A DNA stretch of 64,000 nucleotides, taken from the NCBI GenBank assembly GCA_021568835.1, contig JAKGSH010000010.1, forward strand, positions 62,001 through 126,000, read 5' to 3'. The stretch's first letter is position 1; each line of letters begins with the position of its first letter. The DNA comes from Streptomyces sp. Tue 6430. Lineage in GTDB: Bacteria > Actinomycetota > Actinomycetes > Streptomycetales > Streptomycetaceae. Both the position numbers and the translations under genes were made by a program. Below the pieces are notes generated by a model. It had not been told where the DNA came from. It did no database searches and saw nothing but the letters and a program-made list of their open reading frames with translations. Of the stretch, positions 1-9,215 are shown one piece after another.

Positions 1-94
1 TCGGGCCGGGCCCGCACGTCCTCGTACCGAGCGGCCCGTCCGGGCATCGGGACGTTCCGCCGGGCGGGCAGGCTTCCTCCGTGGAGACCGGGCG

Positions 95-2365
95 TCAGTC
101 CCGAGCGGGTGTCCGTGCCGCCTGCTCCGGCGGACCGGACGGCGCCGTACCGGCTGTGCGGACAGGGCCCACCGGGCCCGCCGGTCCCACCGCGTCCGGC
201 GTATCCACCACGTCCGGCGTATCCGCCGTGAGCGCCAGGAGCGTTTCGCGGGCGCGGGCGGCCAGTTGCTCGTCGGCGCGGATGATCCGGTTCTCGATCC
301 CTCCGGTCACCACCCGCCGGTCACCCCGGGCGAGGCGTTCGACGCGGTGCAGGTGTGCGTCGGTCAGGGCGGCCCGGCCCAGCGCCGACAGCGCCTCGAA
401 CGCACCGGCCGCGTCGACGCCGGCCTCCGCCGCGTCCAGCACCCGCCCGGCCAGTGCGGTGCGCTCCAGCGGGCCGCGCAGTTCCTCCTCGGGGAGCGCG
501 GCCAGCAGCGCGAGGACCGGGGCCGGTGCGTGCAGTGGTGTGGCGAGGAGTTCCTCCAGCGCCGGGCGCAACGGCCGGGCCGCGGGTCCCAGCCGGACCG
601 CGAGGCGCGCCGTCCGCAGGGCCGTCCACCGGGTCCAGGGGCCGCCGTCGGCTCTGATGACGGCGTCGAACACCGGGACCGTCGCGGCGGCGTCGCCCGT
701 GACGTCCCAGAGTGCGGCGGCGAGTTCCGCGAGGGCGTCGCCCCTGGGCGTCGACCGGCCTTCGGGCCGTTCCCGCAGGGCGTCGCGCATCACGGGCACC
801 AGTTCCCCCGCGGCCTCACCGAGACCGGTGACGAGTCGGGCGGCCTCCCGCACGTTCCTTCCTCCGCCGGTCAGTTCGGCGCGTATCGCGGCGAGCAGCG
901 GTCCGCTCTCGCCCGTCAGCCCGTGCAGGGCACGTGCCGCGGACAGGCGTCCCTCGTCGGGACCGTGCAGGGCGGCCGCCCGCAGGGCCTCCGCCGTGCG
1001 GGTCCGGGGCTCGCCGTCGTGCGGGCAGACCGCCGCCAGCGCGGTGGGACCGGCGAGCGGGATCCTCGGCAGCGCGTCGAGGAGTTCGGGGACGGCGGAG
1101 GCCGCCCGTCGTCCCCAGGAGGCGAGCAACAGGGCGAGATGGATGGGCTCGTTCCCCTGCGCCCCGGGGTCGGCGAGGCGCCGCCGGACCGCGTCGAGCA
1201 GCGCGGCGTCGTAGGGGAAGGGGGCGCTGACGGCCGTACCGAACGCGTAGGCCCCGGCGGCCTCGGCCAACGCCCGGGGGCGCTCCGGCAGCCGCCCGGC
1301 GAGCAGCGGGGCCGCCGGGCCGGGGGCGGCCGTCACCAGCACGGCGAGCGCCCGGTCGGCGAGGTCTCCGTCGCCCTCGGCGAGCCGGGCGAGCGTGGCA
1401 CCGGCGGCACCCGCCTGCTCCGCGACCTTGTCGAGCAGGGCCACCACAGCGTGCGGCGGCTCCGGTTCGTCGAGCAGCGGGAGCAGCGCGGGCAGCAGCC
1501 GCGCGGGCGCGGAACGGGACACCATGCACGCGTGGTCCGCCGCCCACACGGCTTCGGCGCGCGCGTCCGGCGCCGGAACGCGCAGGGCGTCCACCAGCAG
1601 GACGAAGGCGGCCTCCCGGTCCTCGGCCGTGTCCCGCCGGAGCAGCGCGCCGGCCACGGCCCGGAGGGGCTCGCACTGCTCGAACGCGGACACCAGGCCG
1701 TCGGCCGGCAGCGCGGCGAGTACGGCGTCGTGCTGCCGGGTGTCCCACGGCAGGCCCGCCGCCAGGCAGGCGAGGACGGCGGTGACGCGCAGCCGGGCCG
1801 AACCGTCCGGCGCGAGGGCGGCCAGGGCCGTCGGGGCACCGCGTGCCGGGTCGAGCCGGACCAGGGCGGTCACCAGTTCCGCCCGGACCACCTCGTCGGA
1901 CTCCTCCTCCCACCGTCGCCGCAGCACGGGCCACGCCTCGGCGGGGGCGCCGGTGTGCCCGGCCGCCCATACGGCGGCCTGCCGCACCGGCGCCTCCCCG
2001 GCGCCCGTCAGGGCCAGGACGGACGGGAGTTGACCGACGACCGCCGCGCGGCAGGCGCCCGGCGCCATCCCGTACTCGTCGGTGCTCTCGGCGATGCCGC
2101 CGAGCAGGCCGAGGAGGTCGGCGCCGCGGTGGCCGGCCGCCGCGAGACGTGCGAGGAACGGCACCGCTTCGACGGTCGCCGGGTAGACGGTGCCCTGGTG
2201 CAGGATGCTGCCGTACAGCTCGTCCAGGGCACCGTCCGCGGTGTCCTGGTCGTCACCCGCGAGAGAGCGCAGGAGGGCGGGCAGGTCCTCCGCGCTTCCG
2301 TAGGCGTGGTCCAGTTGCGCCCAGGGGCGGTCGTCGAGTCCGGCGAGGGCGAGCGTGCGATCCAT
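95..2365 (-). CDS. HEAT-repeat (PBS-lyase type) scaffold protein
   Basis: Long helical-repeat protein of about 756 residues, rich in Ala/Leu/Arg, with repeated two-helix units carrying Ala-Val-x-Ala-Leu patterns from about residue 30 to 700. This is typical of HEAT/PBS-lyase repeat proteins, which act as protein-binding scaffolds in the cytosol. No catalytic motif, signal peptide or membrane segment is visible. The last 35 residues are a low-complexity Pro/Gly/Thr tail. I start at the ATG at 2365 (MDRTLAL); an in-frame GTG at 2389 would add eight residues and neither start has a strong Shine-Dalgarno. It is transcribed away from the type III PKS and no partner gene is adjacent, so its binding partner cannot be inferred. 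Confidence 0.75.
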   Translation of the reverse strand: MDRTLALAGLDDRPWAQLDHAYGSAEDLPALLRSLAGDDQDTADGALDELYGSILHQGTVYPATVEAVPFLARLAAAGHRGADLLGLLGGIAESTDEYGMAPGACRAAVVGQLPSVLALTGAGEAPVRQAAVWAAGHTGAPAEAWPVLRRRWEEESDEVVRAELVTALVRLDPARGAPTALAALAPDGSARLRVTAVLACLAAGLPWDTRQHDAVLAALPADGLVSAFEQCEPLRAVAGALLRRDTAEDREAAFVLLVDALRVPAPDARAEAVWAADHACMVSRSAPARLLPALLPLLDEPEPPHAVVALLDKVAEQAGAAGATLARLAEGDGDLADRALAVLVTAAPGPAAPLLAGRLPERPRALAEAAGAYAFGTAVSAPFPYDAALLDAVRRRLADPGAQGNEPIHLALLLASWGRRAASAVPELLDALPRIPLAGPTALAAVCPHDGEPRTRTAEALRAAALHGPDEGRLSAARALHGLTGESGPLLAAIRAELTGGGRNVREAARLVTGLGEAAGELVPVMRDALRERPEGRSTPRGDALAELAAALWDVTGDAAATVPVFDAVIRADGGPWTRWTALRTARLAVRLGPAARPLRPALEELLATPLHAPAPVLALLAALPEEELRGPLERTALAGRVLDAAEAGVDAAGAFEALSALGRAALTDAHLHRVERLARGDRRVVTGGIENRIIRADEQLAARARETLLALTADTPDVVDTPDAVGPAGPVGPVRTAGTAPSGPPEQAARTPARD

Positions 2366-2733
2366 GGGCGGATCTTCGCAGAGCGGCACACCGCCGCCGC
2401 CACCGCCACCATCACCGCCCGGAGTGCCGCGGAGTCGGAGCCTGCTCGGCCCGGTGGCCGGTCACCACCGACTGATGGTGGATCAGGCGACATCCGGGGA
2501 ACCGCCTCGGGGCACGTTCCAGCGGTGTGTGCGGTGTCACGTACCCCGTGGCCGCCCAAGTCGTCTGCATCACAGCGCAAATGCCCCTTATCGTCCATGC
2601 TCGAGGCAGCTGCCGGCTCCCGAACCGGAGCCCTCCGGCGACGTCTTGGGCGCCGTACTCCGAAGTGACCCATGGCACAGCACTCGTGACCTTCACGACA
2701 CTCCCGTTCGTTCCCCTGGAAAGGTGACCCACG
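2366..2733. other. Divergent intergenic region, HEAT gene / type III PKS
   Basis: About 370 bp between two divergent genes, with lower GC than its surroundings. A plausible ribosome site (AAAGGTGA) lies about ten bases before the PKS ATG at 2734. I could not assign a convincing -35/-10 pair or an operator palindrome. No small gene is supported. Confidence 0.4.
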
Positions 2734-3918
2734 ATGGCCGCATACCTCTGCCCTCCTGCCGTGATCCATGGCGAACACGCCGTGCGGACCAGCCAGATCG
2801 TGGCCGAGGTGCGCGCCCGGCATCCGCATGCGGCGTGGGCGCCGCGCATCGACGGCATCGCGGCCGCCACGGGCATCGAGACCCGCGGGTGGATGCTGCC
2901 GCTGGAGGCCGCCGTCGCGCCCGGCAACGGCGGCGGGCTGTCGGCCGTCGGCGTCGGGCCGGCCCAAGAGGCCCTGGCACGCGCCGGTTTCACCCAGCAG
3001 GACGTGGAACGGGTGATCGCCACCCTGGAGGCGATACCCGGGCCGCAGACCGTCCAGGAACGCACCGCGCCGGCCTGGGAGGCCGTGCGGTCCTACGGCG
3101 AACGGGCGGCGCGCGGGGCCCTGCAGATCGCCGGGCTGGAGGCCTCGGACATCGACTGCCTGATCACCAGTCACTCCACCACCCCGGCACTGCCGGGCCT
3201 GGACGTCGCTCTGGCCGACAAGCTCCCGCTCCGCGGCGACACGATGCTGCTCCCGGCCACGCAGTGGGCCTGTGTCGCGGGGACCCGCTCACTGGCGCTG
3301 GCGGCGGATCTCGTGGCGGCGGACCCCGACCGGGTGGTCCTGGTCGTCATCGCGGAGGCCCTGAGCACGACCTACCAGCCCGCGGACGACACCCTCGAGT
3401 CCCTGATCGTCCGCCTGTTGTTCGCGGACACCGCCGTCGCCGCGGTGGTCACGGGCCGTCCACGGCACGAGTCGGTGCTGCGGCTGGACTCCGCCTGGCA
3501 CCACACCCTGCCCGGCACCCAGGACCTGCACCGCCTGGAGACGCGGGCGGACGGCACCCACTTCGTGATGGACCGCCGCGGGCCGCGGGCCGTGCAGGAG
3601 ACGGTGACCGCGATGTGGGAGTGGCTGCGCGTCCGTTACCAGGACGACCCCTCCTCCTGGCACCCCGACGTGCTGCTGGCGCACCCCGGCGGGACCCGTG
3701 TGCTGGAGTACATGGAGCAGACGATGCCCGACTCCTGGCCGTCGGGGCTGCTGGACCACAGTCGGGAGAGCTACACCAGCGGCAACCGTGGTGGCGCCGC
3801 CGTGTTCGACATCCTGCGGCGGGCGCACGACGCCGGGCAGAAGCCGGGCAGCCGCGCCGTGCTGTACGCGGCGGCGCCGGGCCTCACCGCCACCGCCCTG
3901 GAAGGGCAGTGGCTGTAG
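2734..3918 (+). CDS. Type III polyketide synthase (chalcone/germicidin synthase-like)
   Basis: Homodimeric ketosynthase-fold enzyme that condenses an acyl-CoA starter with malonyl-CoA to make pyrones, resorcinols or phenolic products. 394 residues, the family's usual size. The Cys-His-Asn triad is visible: Cys180 in TQWACVAGT, His317 in LAHPGG, Asn351 in SGNRGG. The usual GFGPG loop near the C-terminus is changed to an APGLT form. Residues about 65-115 hold an extra helix-turn segment (GPAQEALARAG...) that resembles the following ARGALQIAGLEASDID segment, as if part of the first domain were duplicated. No methyltransferase, oxygenase or regulator is adjacent, so the product cannot be predicted. 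The family call is firm; the substrate is unknown. Confidence 0.9.
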   Translation: MAAYLCPPAVIHGEHAVRTSQIVAEVRARHPHAAWAPRIDGIAAATGIETRGWMLPLEAAVAPGNGGGLSAVGVGPAQEALARAGFTQQDVERVIATLEAIPGPQTVQERTAPAWEAVRSYGERAARGALQIAGLEASDIDCLITSHSTTPALPGLDVALADKLPLRGDTMLLPATQWACVAGTRSLALAADLVAADPDRVVLVVIAEALSTTYQPADDTLESLIVRLLFADTAVAAVVTGRPRHESVLRLDSAWHHTLPGTQDLHRLETRADGTHFVMDRRGPRAVQETVTAMWEWLRVRYQDDPSSWHPDVLLAHPGGTRVLEYMEQTMPDSWPSGLLDHSRESYTSGNRGGAAVFDILRRAHDAGQKPGSRAVLYAAAPGLTATALEGQWL

Positions 3919-3978
3919 GACGGGCCTGTGCCACCGCAGCGGAGACGGGCCGTCCGCGGCACCGGCCGCGCCACGCAA

Positions 3979-4003
3979 CCGCCACCGCCACCGCCACCGC
4001 CGA
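3979..4003. repeat. Short (CCACCG)n simple repeat
   Basis: Four tandem ACCGCC-type hexamers in the 280-bp gap between the convergent PKS and SpoIIE-type genes. The gap shows no gene with convincing codon bias. Confidence 0.6.
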
Positions 4004-4197
4004 GGAGCACCGTGGTGCCGGCCGGCGCGCACACCGCCCGGACCGGCACCGCGCTCCGGTACGCCGGCCGCCCTTCGGCGGGGCCCACTTCGGCGGGGTC
4101 CTCCTCCACGTGGTCCTCTTCGACCCGGTGGCCGCACGCTGGGCCGAACGGGTACGGCGGCTCGCGGAGCACGGCGGCATCGCCGTCCCCGGCCGCG

Positions 4198-6377
4198 TCA
4201 CCTCACGACGGTCGCCCAGACCACCTTGCCGGTCTCCGTCCACCGCACCCCCCACCGGGTGGTGAGCCTGTGCACGATGTGCAGGCCACGACCGCCTTCG
4301 TCGAGGAGGCCGCCCAGGCGCAGGCGCGGTCTGCCGTTGCCGGTGTCGCCCACCTCGCACAGCAGTCCGTGGCGGGCCCTGATCAGCCGTACCGTGACCG
4401 GACCGGTGGCGTGGCGCACCGCATTGGTGACCAGCTCGCTGACCAGCAGCAACACGTTGTCGCGGGTGTCCTCCCTGGTGCGCCATTGCCGCAGCAGCGC
4501 GGAGACGTGCGCGCGGGCGTGGGCGGGCGCGTCGTCGCGGGCGGGCAGCCGCCAGGTCGCGGTGTCCTCCTTGCGGTAGCCGATCGTGCGGGCGAGCAGC
4601 AGGGTCACGTCGTCGCGCTGGCGCGCGGGGGCCAGCACGGAGACGACGCTCCGCGCGGCCTGCTGCAGGGAGTCCCAGGGGTGCACCGTGGACACGGTCT
4701 CCGCCAGCCTGCCGATGCCCTCGTCGATCGACAGGGCCGGATCCTCCACCAGGCCGTCGGTGTAGAGGGCGAGCAGGGAGCCCGGGGGTGCGTCGAAGGT
4801 GTGGAGGTCGAACGGCTCCCGCAGCGCGAACTCGGCGCCGAGACCGGGATGGGGGCGGACCGCGAGCAGGTCCGCCCGCCCGTCCGGCGACACCAGGACC
4901 GGCGGCAGGTGACCGGCGCTGGACAGCGTCACCTGGTGGCTGACCGGGTCGTAGAGGACGATGCAGCAGGTCGACCCGAGGGCGCTGTAGCCGGCCGCCA
5001 GCCCGGACTCCGCGTCGTCCAGCAGCGTCACGGTCTCGTCCAGGTGCTCCAGCACCTCGTCGGGTGCCAGCCCCGCGGACAGCAGCGCGCGGGCCTCCAT
5101 GCTCAGCTGGCCCATGGTCGCCGCGGCTCCCAGGCCGTGCCCGACGACGTCACCGACCACCAGCGCGGTACGGCCGTCCGGCAGGGGAAAGCTGTTCACC
5201 CAGTCGCCGCCGACGCCGGCGCTGTCGGGGGTGGCGGGCTGGTAGACGCTGGCAACCGCGACGGTGTCGCCGCCGGTCCGGGGCAGCAGCCGGCGCTGCA
5301 ACGCCAGGACCTGCGTGTGCTCGCGCTGGTGCTGGCGGGCCAGGTCGACGTGATGGGCGGTTCTGGCCACCAGTTCCTGCAGGTCCAGCAGCTCGCTGTC
5401 ACGGAAGGGGCGGTCCGCCCGCCGCCAGACCTCCGCCACGCCCAGCACGAGGGGCGGCGCGCCGTCCAGCACCAGCGGGATGCACGCCACGCCCGCCGAC
5501 CGGTCGCCGGGCACCAGGGCGCGCACCACTCGCGGACTGCCGAGCACCCGCTCGACCGTTTCCCGGTCGGGTATGACGACCGTCTGCGGGGCGTCGTCCC
5601 GCCGTACCACCTGCGCCAGCAGGCGGCTCGCGTCACCGGGGAGATCGTCGCCCGGCGTCGCGTAGCCGTCGGGCCACGCGCGGTCCGGCACGAGGGCCGC
5701 CCGCCGGAGCCGCAGGCGCCCCTGCGCCTGCCCGGTGACTCCCTCGCCCGTCCACACGGCGAAATCGAGGTCGACGGCGGCCACGTCTCCCCAGGCCAGC
5801 AGTGACTCCGCCAGCGACTGCGCGGTCTCGCCGATGTCCAGCGACATGCCGATCGCGGTCTCGGCGGCATACAGGTGCAGCCTCCTGGCCATGGCGATCA
5901 AGGAGACGGTCAGGCCCTCCTCGGGCGCCGCGGCGGGCAGGATGCTCAGGGAGACCACCAGTTCCGATCCGTCGCCACGCCGCAGGCGCTGGATCCGGGC
6001 GACGTGCGCCTCACCGGTCTCCAGGACCTGCCGCAACCGCCGTGTGACCGTCGGCACGTCCCCGGAGGGCAGGAGATCGACGAAAGGACTTCCGGTCTCG
6101 GCCGCCAGGCCGGCGAACACGGGGGCGTCCAGGTTGCGGCGGGTGATCCTCAGGTCCCGGTCCAGGTTGACCGCACCGAGGATCTGATCCTGCCGACCCG
6201 ATTCCGGGTCGTCGGCCCGGCCGTCGGATCGGTCGCCGGGCGGCCCGTCGGGCACGCGTCGGCGGTCGGTGCGGTCGTCCTGCTCGTCGGCGGCGGCCGC
6301 TCCCCGCGCGGGATGTAGCGCCCCAGGGCGCTGCTCACCAGTTCGAAGGGCGACGACGGAGACGGTGTGGAGTCCAT
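4198..6377 (-). CDS. PAS-GAF-PP2C (SpoIIE) phosphatase with C-terminal anti-sigma-type ATPase; apparent frameshift
   Basis: Signalling protein of a Streptomyces type: a PAS-like segment (starting AVNLDRDLRITRRNLDAP), a GAF-like domain, a PP2C/SpoIIE serine phosphatase (GVGGDWVNSFPLPDGR, VVGDVVGHGLGAAA, ALYTDGLVE) and a C-terminal HATPase_c domain (LLVSELVTNAVRHA, then GRGLHIV). The family dephosphorylates anti-anti-sigma factors; the HATPase part can bind sigma or anti-anti-sigma partners. The best N-terminus is the ATG at 6377 (MDSTPSPSSPFELVSSALG, GAGAG upstream), but it is in a different frame from the rest. Losing one base near 6290-6310 explains this, because codon bias switches frame there. 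If the shift is real, translation would have to start later in frame. No sigma or anti-sigma gene is adjacent. Confidence 0.85.
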
Positions 6378-6540
6378 GCGGCTCTCTCGGCAATCCCCGG
6401 CACAGCACCGGGGCCGTACTCGGACCCGTGCGACGGGGCCCCGAGGGCCCTGACCGCACACCTCATTGAATAACACCGGGGGTCGCTTCGCCCACACCAG
6501 CGGATCGCGCGGTGAACACGGAGCGTGAGGGAACGCCGCG

Positions 6541-6963
6541 TCAGCCGAGGAAGCTCAGCCGCACCTGTCGGTCGGTGTTGTCCTTGTTCGTGTCCACGAG
6601 GCACACCGACTGCCAGGTTCCCAGCTGCAGGACGCCGCCCACCACCGGCAGGGTGGCGTGGGGTGGCACGAAGGCCGGCAGGACGTGGTCGCGGCCGTGG
6701 CCGGGACTGCCGTGGCGGTGCTGCCAGCGGTCGTCGGCGGGGAGGAGGGTGTGGAGGGCGGCCAGGAGGTCGTCGTCGCTCCCGGCACCGGTCTCGATGA
6801 TCGCGATGCCGGCCGTGGCGTGCGGGACGAAGACGTTCAGGAGGCCGTCGCGGCCGGCCGCCGCCTCCCGCAGGAAGGCCTCGCAGTCTCGGGTGAGGTC
6901 GACGACCCTCTCCTGTGCGCCGGAGGCGATGGGCAGTACCCGGGTGGTGAACGCGTCTGACAT
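6541..6963 (-). CDS. YjbQ family protein (UPF0047)
   Basis: 140-residue beta-rich protein of the YjbQ/secondary thiamine-phosphate synthase family. The conserved core is visible: NVFVPHATAGI with an acidic tail, HGSPGHGRDHVLPAF, and LQLGTWQSVCLVDTN near the end. The family forms trimers and some members have weak thiamine-phosphate synthase activity; the physiological role is uncertain. Start chosen at the ATG at 6963; an in-frame extension to 7158 reads as a valine run antisense to His-rich sequence and is not credible. Confidence 0.88.
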   Translation of the reverse strand: MSDAFTTRVLPIASGAQERVVDLTRDCEAFLREAAAGRDGLLNVFVPHATAGIAIIETGAGSDDDLLAALHTLLPADDRWQHRHGSPGHGRDHVLPAFVPPHATLPVVGGVLQLGTWQSVCLVDTNKDNTDRQVRLSFLG

Positions 6964-7174
6964 GCCTCCATCCTGACCCCTCTCCGGCCCCGTACACCGG
7001 ATTCCCCGGGCCGGTGTCCGCCCGGACCATGCCCCGGAGCCCGGTCCGCGAGACGCCCGCCGACCATGCCCCCGAACACAGGCCACGACCACCATCACGA
7101 CCATGACCACGACCACCTTGGCGCGCAGCAGCCCGGACACGTTCACGGGAAGATCCACGACCTCGCCACTGTTG

Positions 7175-7188
7175 GTTCACATGTGAAC
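7175..7188. promoter_or_regulatory. Perfect 14-bp palindrome before the flavin oxidoreductase
   Basis: GTTCACATGTGAAC is a perfect inverted repeat ending three bases before the ATG at 7192. Its placement fits a repressor operator over the start of transcription or translation. No regulator gene is adjacent, so the binding protein is unknown. Confidence 0.5.
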
Positions 7189-7191
7189 GAC

Positions 7192-8266
7192 ATGCGTGAG
7201 GTCGAGGTGGTCGTCATAGGCGCCGGGCAGGCCGGACTGGCCGCCGCCCATCATCTGCGGCGCACCGGCTTCGAGCCGGAGCGGGACTTCGTGGTGCTGG
7301 ACCGCTCCCCGGCCCGGGCGGCGCCTGGCAGTTCCGGTGGGCCTCGCTGACGTACGGCAAGGTGCACGGGATGCACGCGCTGCCCGGCAGGGAGCTGACG
7401 GGCGCGGATCCGTCGCGGCCCTCCTCCGAGGTGATCACCGAGTACTTCACGGCGTACGAGCGCGCCTTCGACCTGCGGGTACGGCGGCCGGTCGAGGTGA
7501 CGGCGGTGCGCGAGGGGACGGACGGGCGGCTGCTCGTGGAGAGCACCGTCGGTACGTGGGCGACGAGGACGCTGATCAACGCCACCGGCACCTGGGACCG
7601 GCCCTTCTGGCCGCGCTACCCCGGGCAGGAGACCTTCCTGGGCCGGCAACTGCACACCGCGCGCTATCCGGGGCCCGAGGCGTTCGCCGGGCTGCGGGTG
7701 GTCGTGGTGGGCGGCGGCGCCTCGGGGACCCAGCACCTGCTGGAACTCGCCCCGTACGCGGCCGCCACCACCTGGGTGACGCGACGCCCGCCGGTCTTCC
7801 GCGAGGGCCCCTTCGACGAGGAGGCGGGCCGCGCGGCGGTCGCCCTCGTGGAGGAGCGGGTACGGCGGGGGCTGCCGCCGAAGAGCGTCGTCTCCGTGAC
7901 GGGCCTGCCGCTGAACGACGCGATCCGGCAGGGGCTGGCGGACGGGGTCCTCGACCGGTTGCCGATGTTCGACCGGATCACCCCGGACGGCGTGGAGTGG
8001 GAGGACGGGCGGCGGGTGCCCGCCGACGTCATCCTGTGGGCGACCGGCTTCCGGCCCGCCGTGGACCACCTGGCGCCGCTGCGGCTGCGCGAGCCGGGCG
8101 GCGGCATCCGCCTCGAGGGCACGCGCACGGTCGCCGACCCGCGTGTGCACCTCGTCGGCTACGGGCCCTCCGCGAGCACCATCGGGCCAACCGGGCGGGG
8201 CGCGCCGCCGTGCGGGACATCAGGCGGCTGCTCGCCGAGCGGGCCGGCGAGCGGGCCGCCGCCTGA
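7192..8266 (+). CDS. FAD/NAD(P)-dependent flavin monooxygenase, split by two apparent one-base deletions
   Basis: Class B flavin monooxygenase-like oxidoreductase: FAD-binding VVVIGAGQAGLAAAHHL at the N-terminus, then WQFRWASL, a second Rossmann motif VVVVGGGASGTQ for NAD(P)H, and the ATGF motif (ILWATGFRP). It resembles ArsO-type and similar FAD oxidoreductases; the substrate is unknown. The reading frame breaks near 7312-7322 and again at 8184-8186. One added base at each point gives a continuous protein of about 358 residues ending in LLAERAGERAAA. A start at 7066 would add a His-rich peptide that is not family-like. As written the gene is broken, but the pattern matches the window-wide G/C deletion errors. 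Confidence 0.8.
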
Positions 8267-8281
8267 TGCGTCGCCGTCGGG

Positions 8282-9139
8282 TCAGCGGGCCTTCGACGGA
8301 CTCGCCGAGGTCTGGGCGCTCTGCTGGATCCTGTTGAACTCCGTGATGTTGCGCTGGTGTTCCTCGTAGCTGGCGGTGAAGCGCGTGTCGCCCGGCTTGA
8401 CCGTGACGAAGTACAGCCAGTCGCCCGGGGTCGGGGTGATCGCGGCGCGCACGGCCTCTTCCCCGGGGTTGCCGATCGGGGTCGGGGGCAGTCCCATGCG
8501 CTGGTAGGAGTTGTAGGGACTGTCGATGCGGGTGTCCGCCGTGCTCGTCCTGAGCGTGGAGCGGTTCAGCGCGTAGTTGACGGTGGAGTCCATCTGCAAC
8601 GGCATGCCGCGCTCCAGGCGGTTGAAGACGACGCGGGCCACCTTGCCCATGTCCGCCTCGGTGGCGGCCTCGGCCTGGACGATGCTGGCGACAGTGACGG
8701 CCTGGTAGACGTTCATGGCGTTGCGCTGGGCGCCTGCGGCGACAGGGGCTCCGTTGAACTTCCTGTTCGCGGTGTCGACCATCCGGGCCAGCAGCGCCTG
8801 CGGCGTCGGTTCCCCGTCCAGCGGATACGTCGCCGGGAAGAGGTAGCCCTCCGGGTTGCCCTCGGCGTCGGCCGGCAGCTTCAGGCCGGCCTTCGGCAGC
8901 GATTTCCTGGTGGTTCCGGGCGGCAGGGCGAGGGCCTTGTCGACGGCCTCGTAGACCTGGCTCGCGCGTCGGCCCTCCGGGATCACCAGTGCCGTCGGTC
9001 TGTTCTCCTCGGAGCTGTCCATGCTCAGCAGCGGCACGGCCACAGCGGTACCGGCCGCGACGGCTCCGATCGCGATGAGGACGAGACGGCCCCGGCGCGT
9101 CAGTCGGATCGCGCTCCGTGGCGGAGTGTTCATCTGCAT
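8282..9139 (-). CDS. MltG/YceG-like endolytic murein transglycosylase
   Basis: 285-residue membrane-anchored protein: short cytoplasmic N-terminus, one transmembrane helix (about residues 19-38, LVLIAIGAVAAGTAVAVPLL), then a periplasmic YceG domain. The catalytic glutamate motif is visible in ASIVQAEAATEADM, followed by ARVVFNRLERGMPLQMDSTV and the conserved NSYQRMGLPPTPIGNPG. MltG cleaves nascent peptidoglycan strands and sets glycan length. It is shorter than the typical chromosomal mltG product and is not next to aroE or the yqgF-type gene, so it is probably a second, stand-alone paralogue. Confidence 0.88.
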   Translation of the reverse strand: MQMNTPPRSAIRLTRRGRLVLIAIGAVAAGTAVAVPLLSMDSSEENRPTALVIPEGRRASQVYEAVDKALALPPGTTRKSLPKAGLKLPADAEGNPEGYLFPATYPLDGEPTPQALLARMVDTANRKFNGAPVAAGAQRNAMNVYQAVTVASIVQAEAATEADMGKVARVVFNRLERGMPLQMDSTVNYALNRSTLRTSTADTRIDSPYNSYQRMGLPPTPIGNPGEEAVRAAITPTPGDWLYFVTVKPGDTRFTASYEEHQRNITEFNRIQQSAQTSASPSKAR

Positions 9140-9215
9140 GCGGGCACGGTAACCCGCACATCACCACAATCCCGACATAACTCGGCCTACCGTCATCTTG
9201 TCATTTCGTCATTCG

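Noticed and set aside
1..94. Gene at the left edge
   Set aside because: Only short GC-rich sequence is visible; no frame can be supported.
7066..7191. His/Asp-rich N-terminal extension before the flavin oxidoreductase
   Set aside because: The conserved FAD motif starts right after the ATG at 7192; the His-rich part is a low-complexity shadow and lacks a ribosome site.
8282..9139. Calling this the main chromosomal mltG
   Set aside because: It is shorter than usual and lacks the aroE/yqgF neighbourhood.
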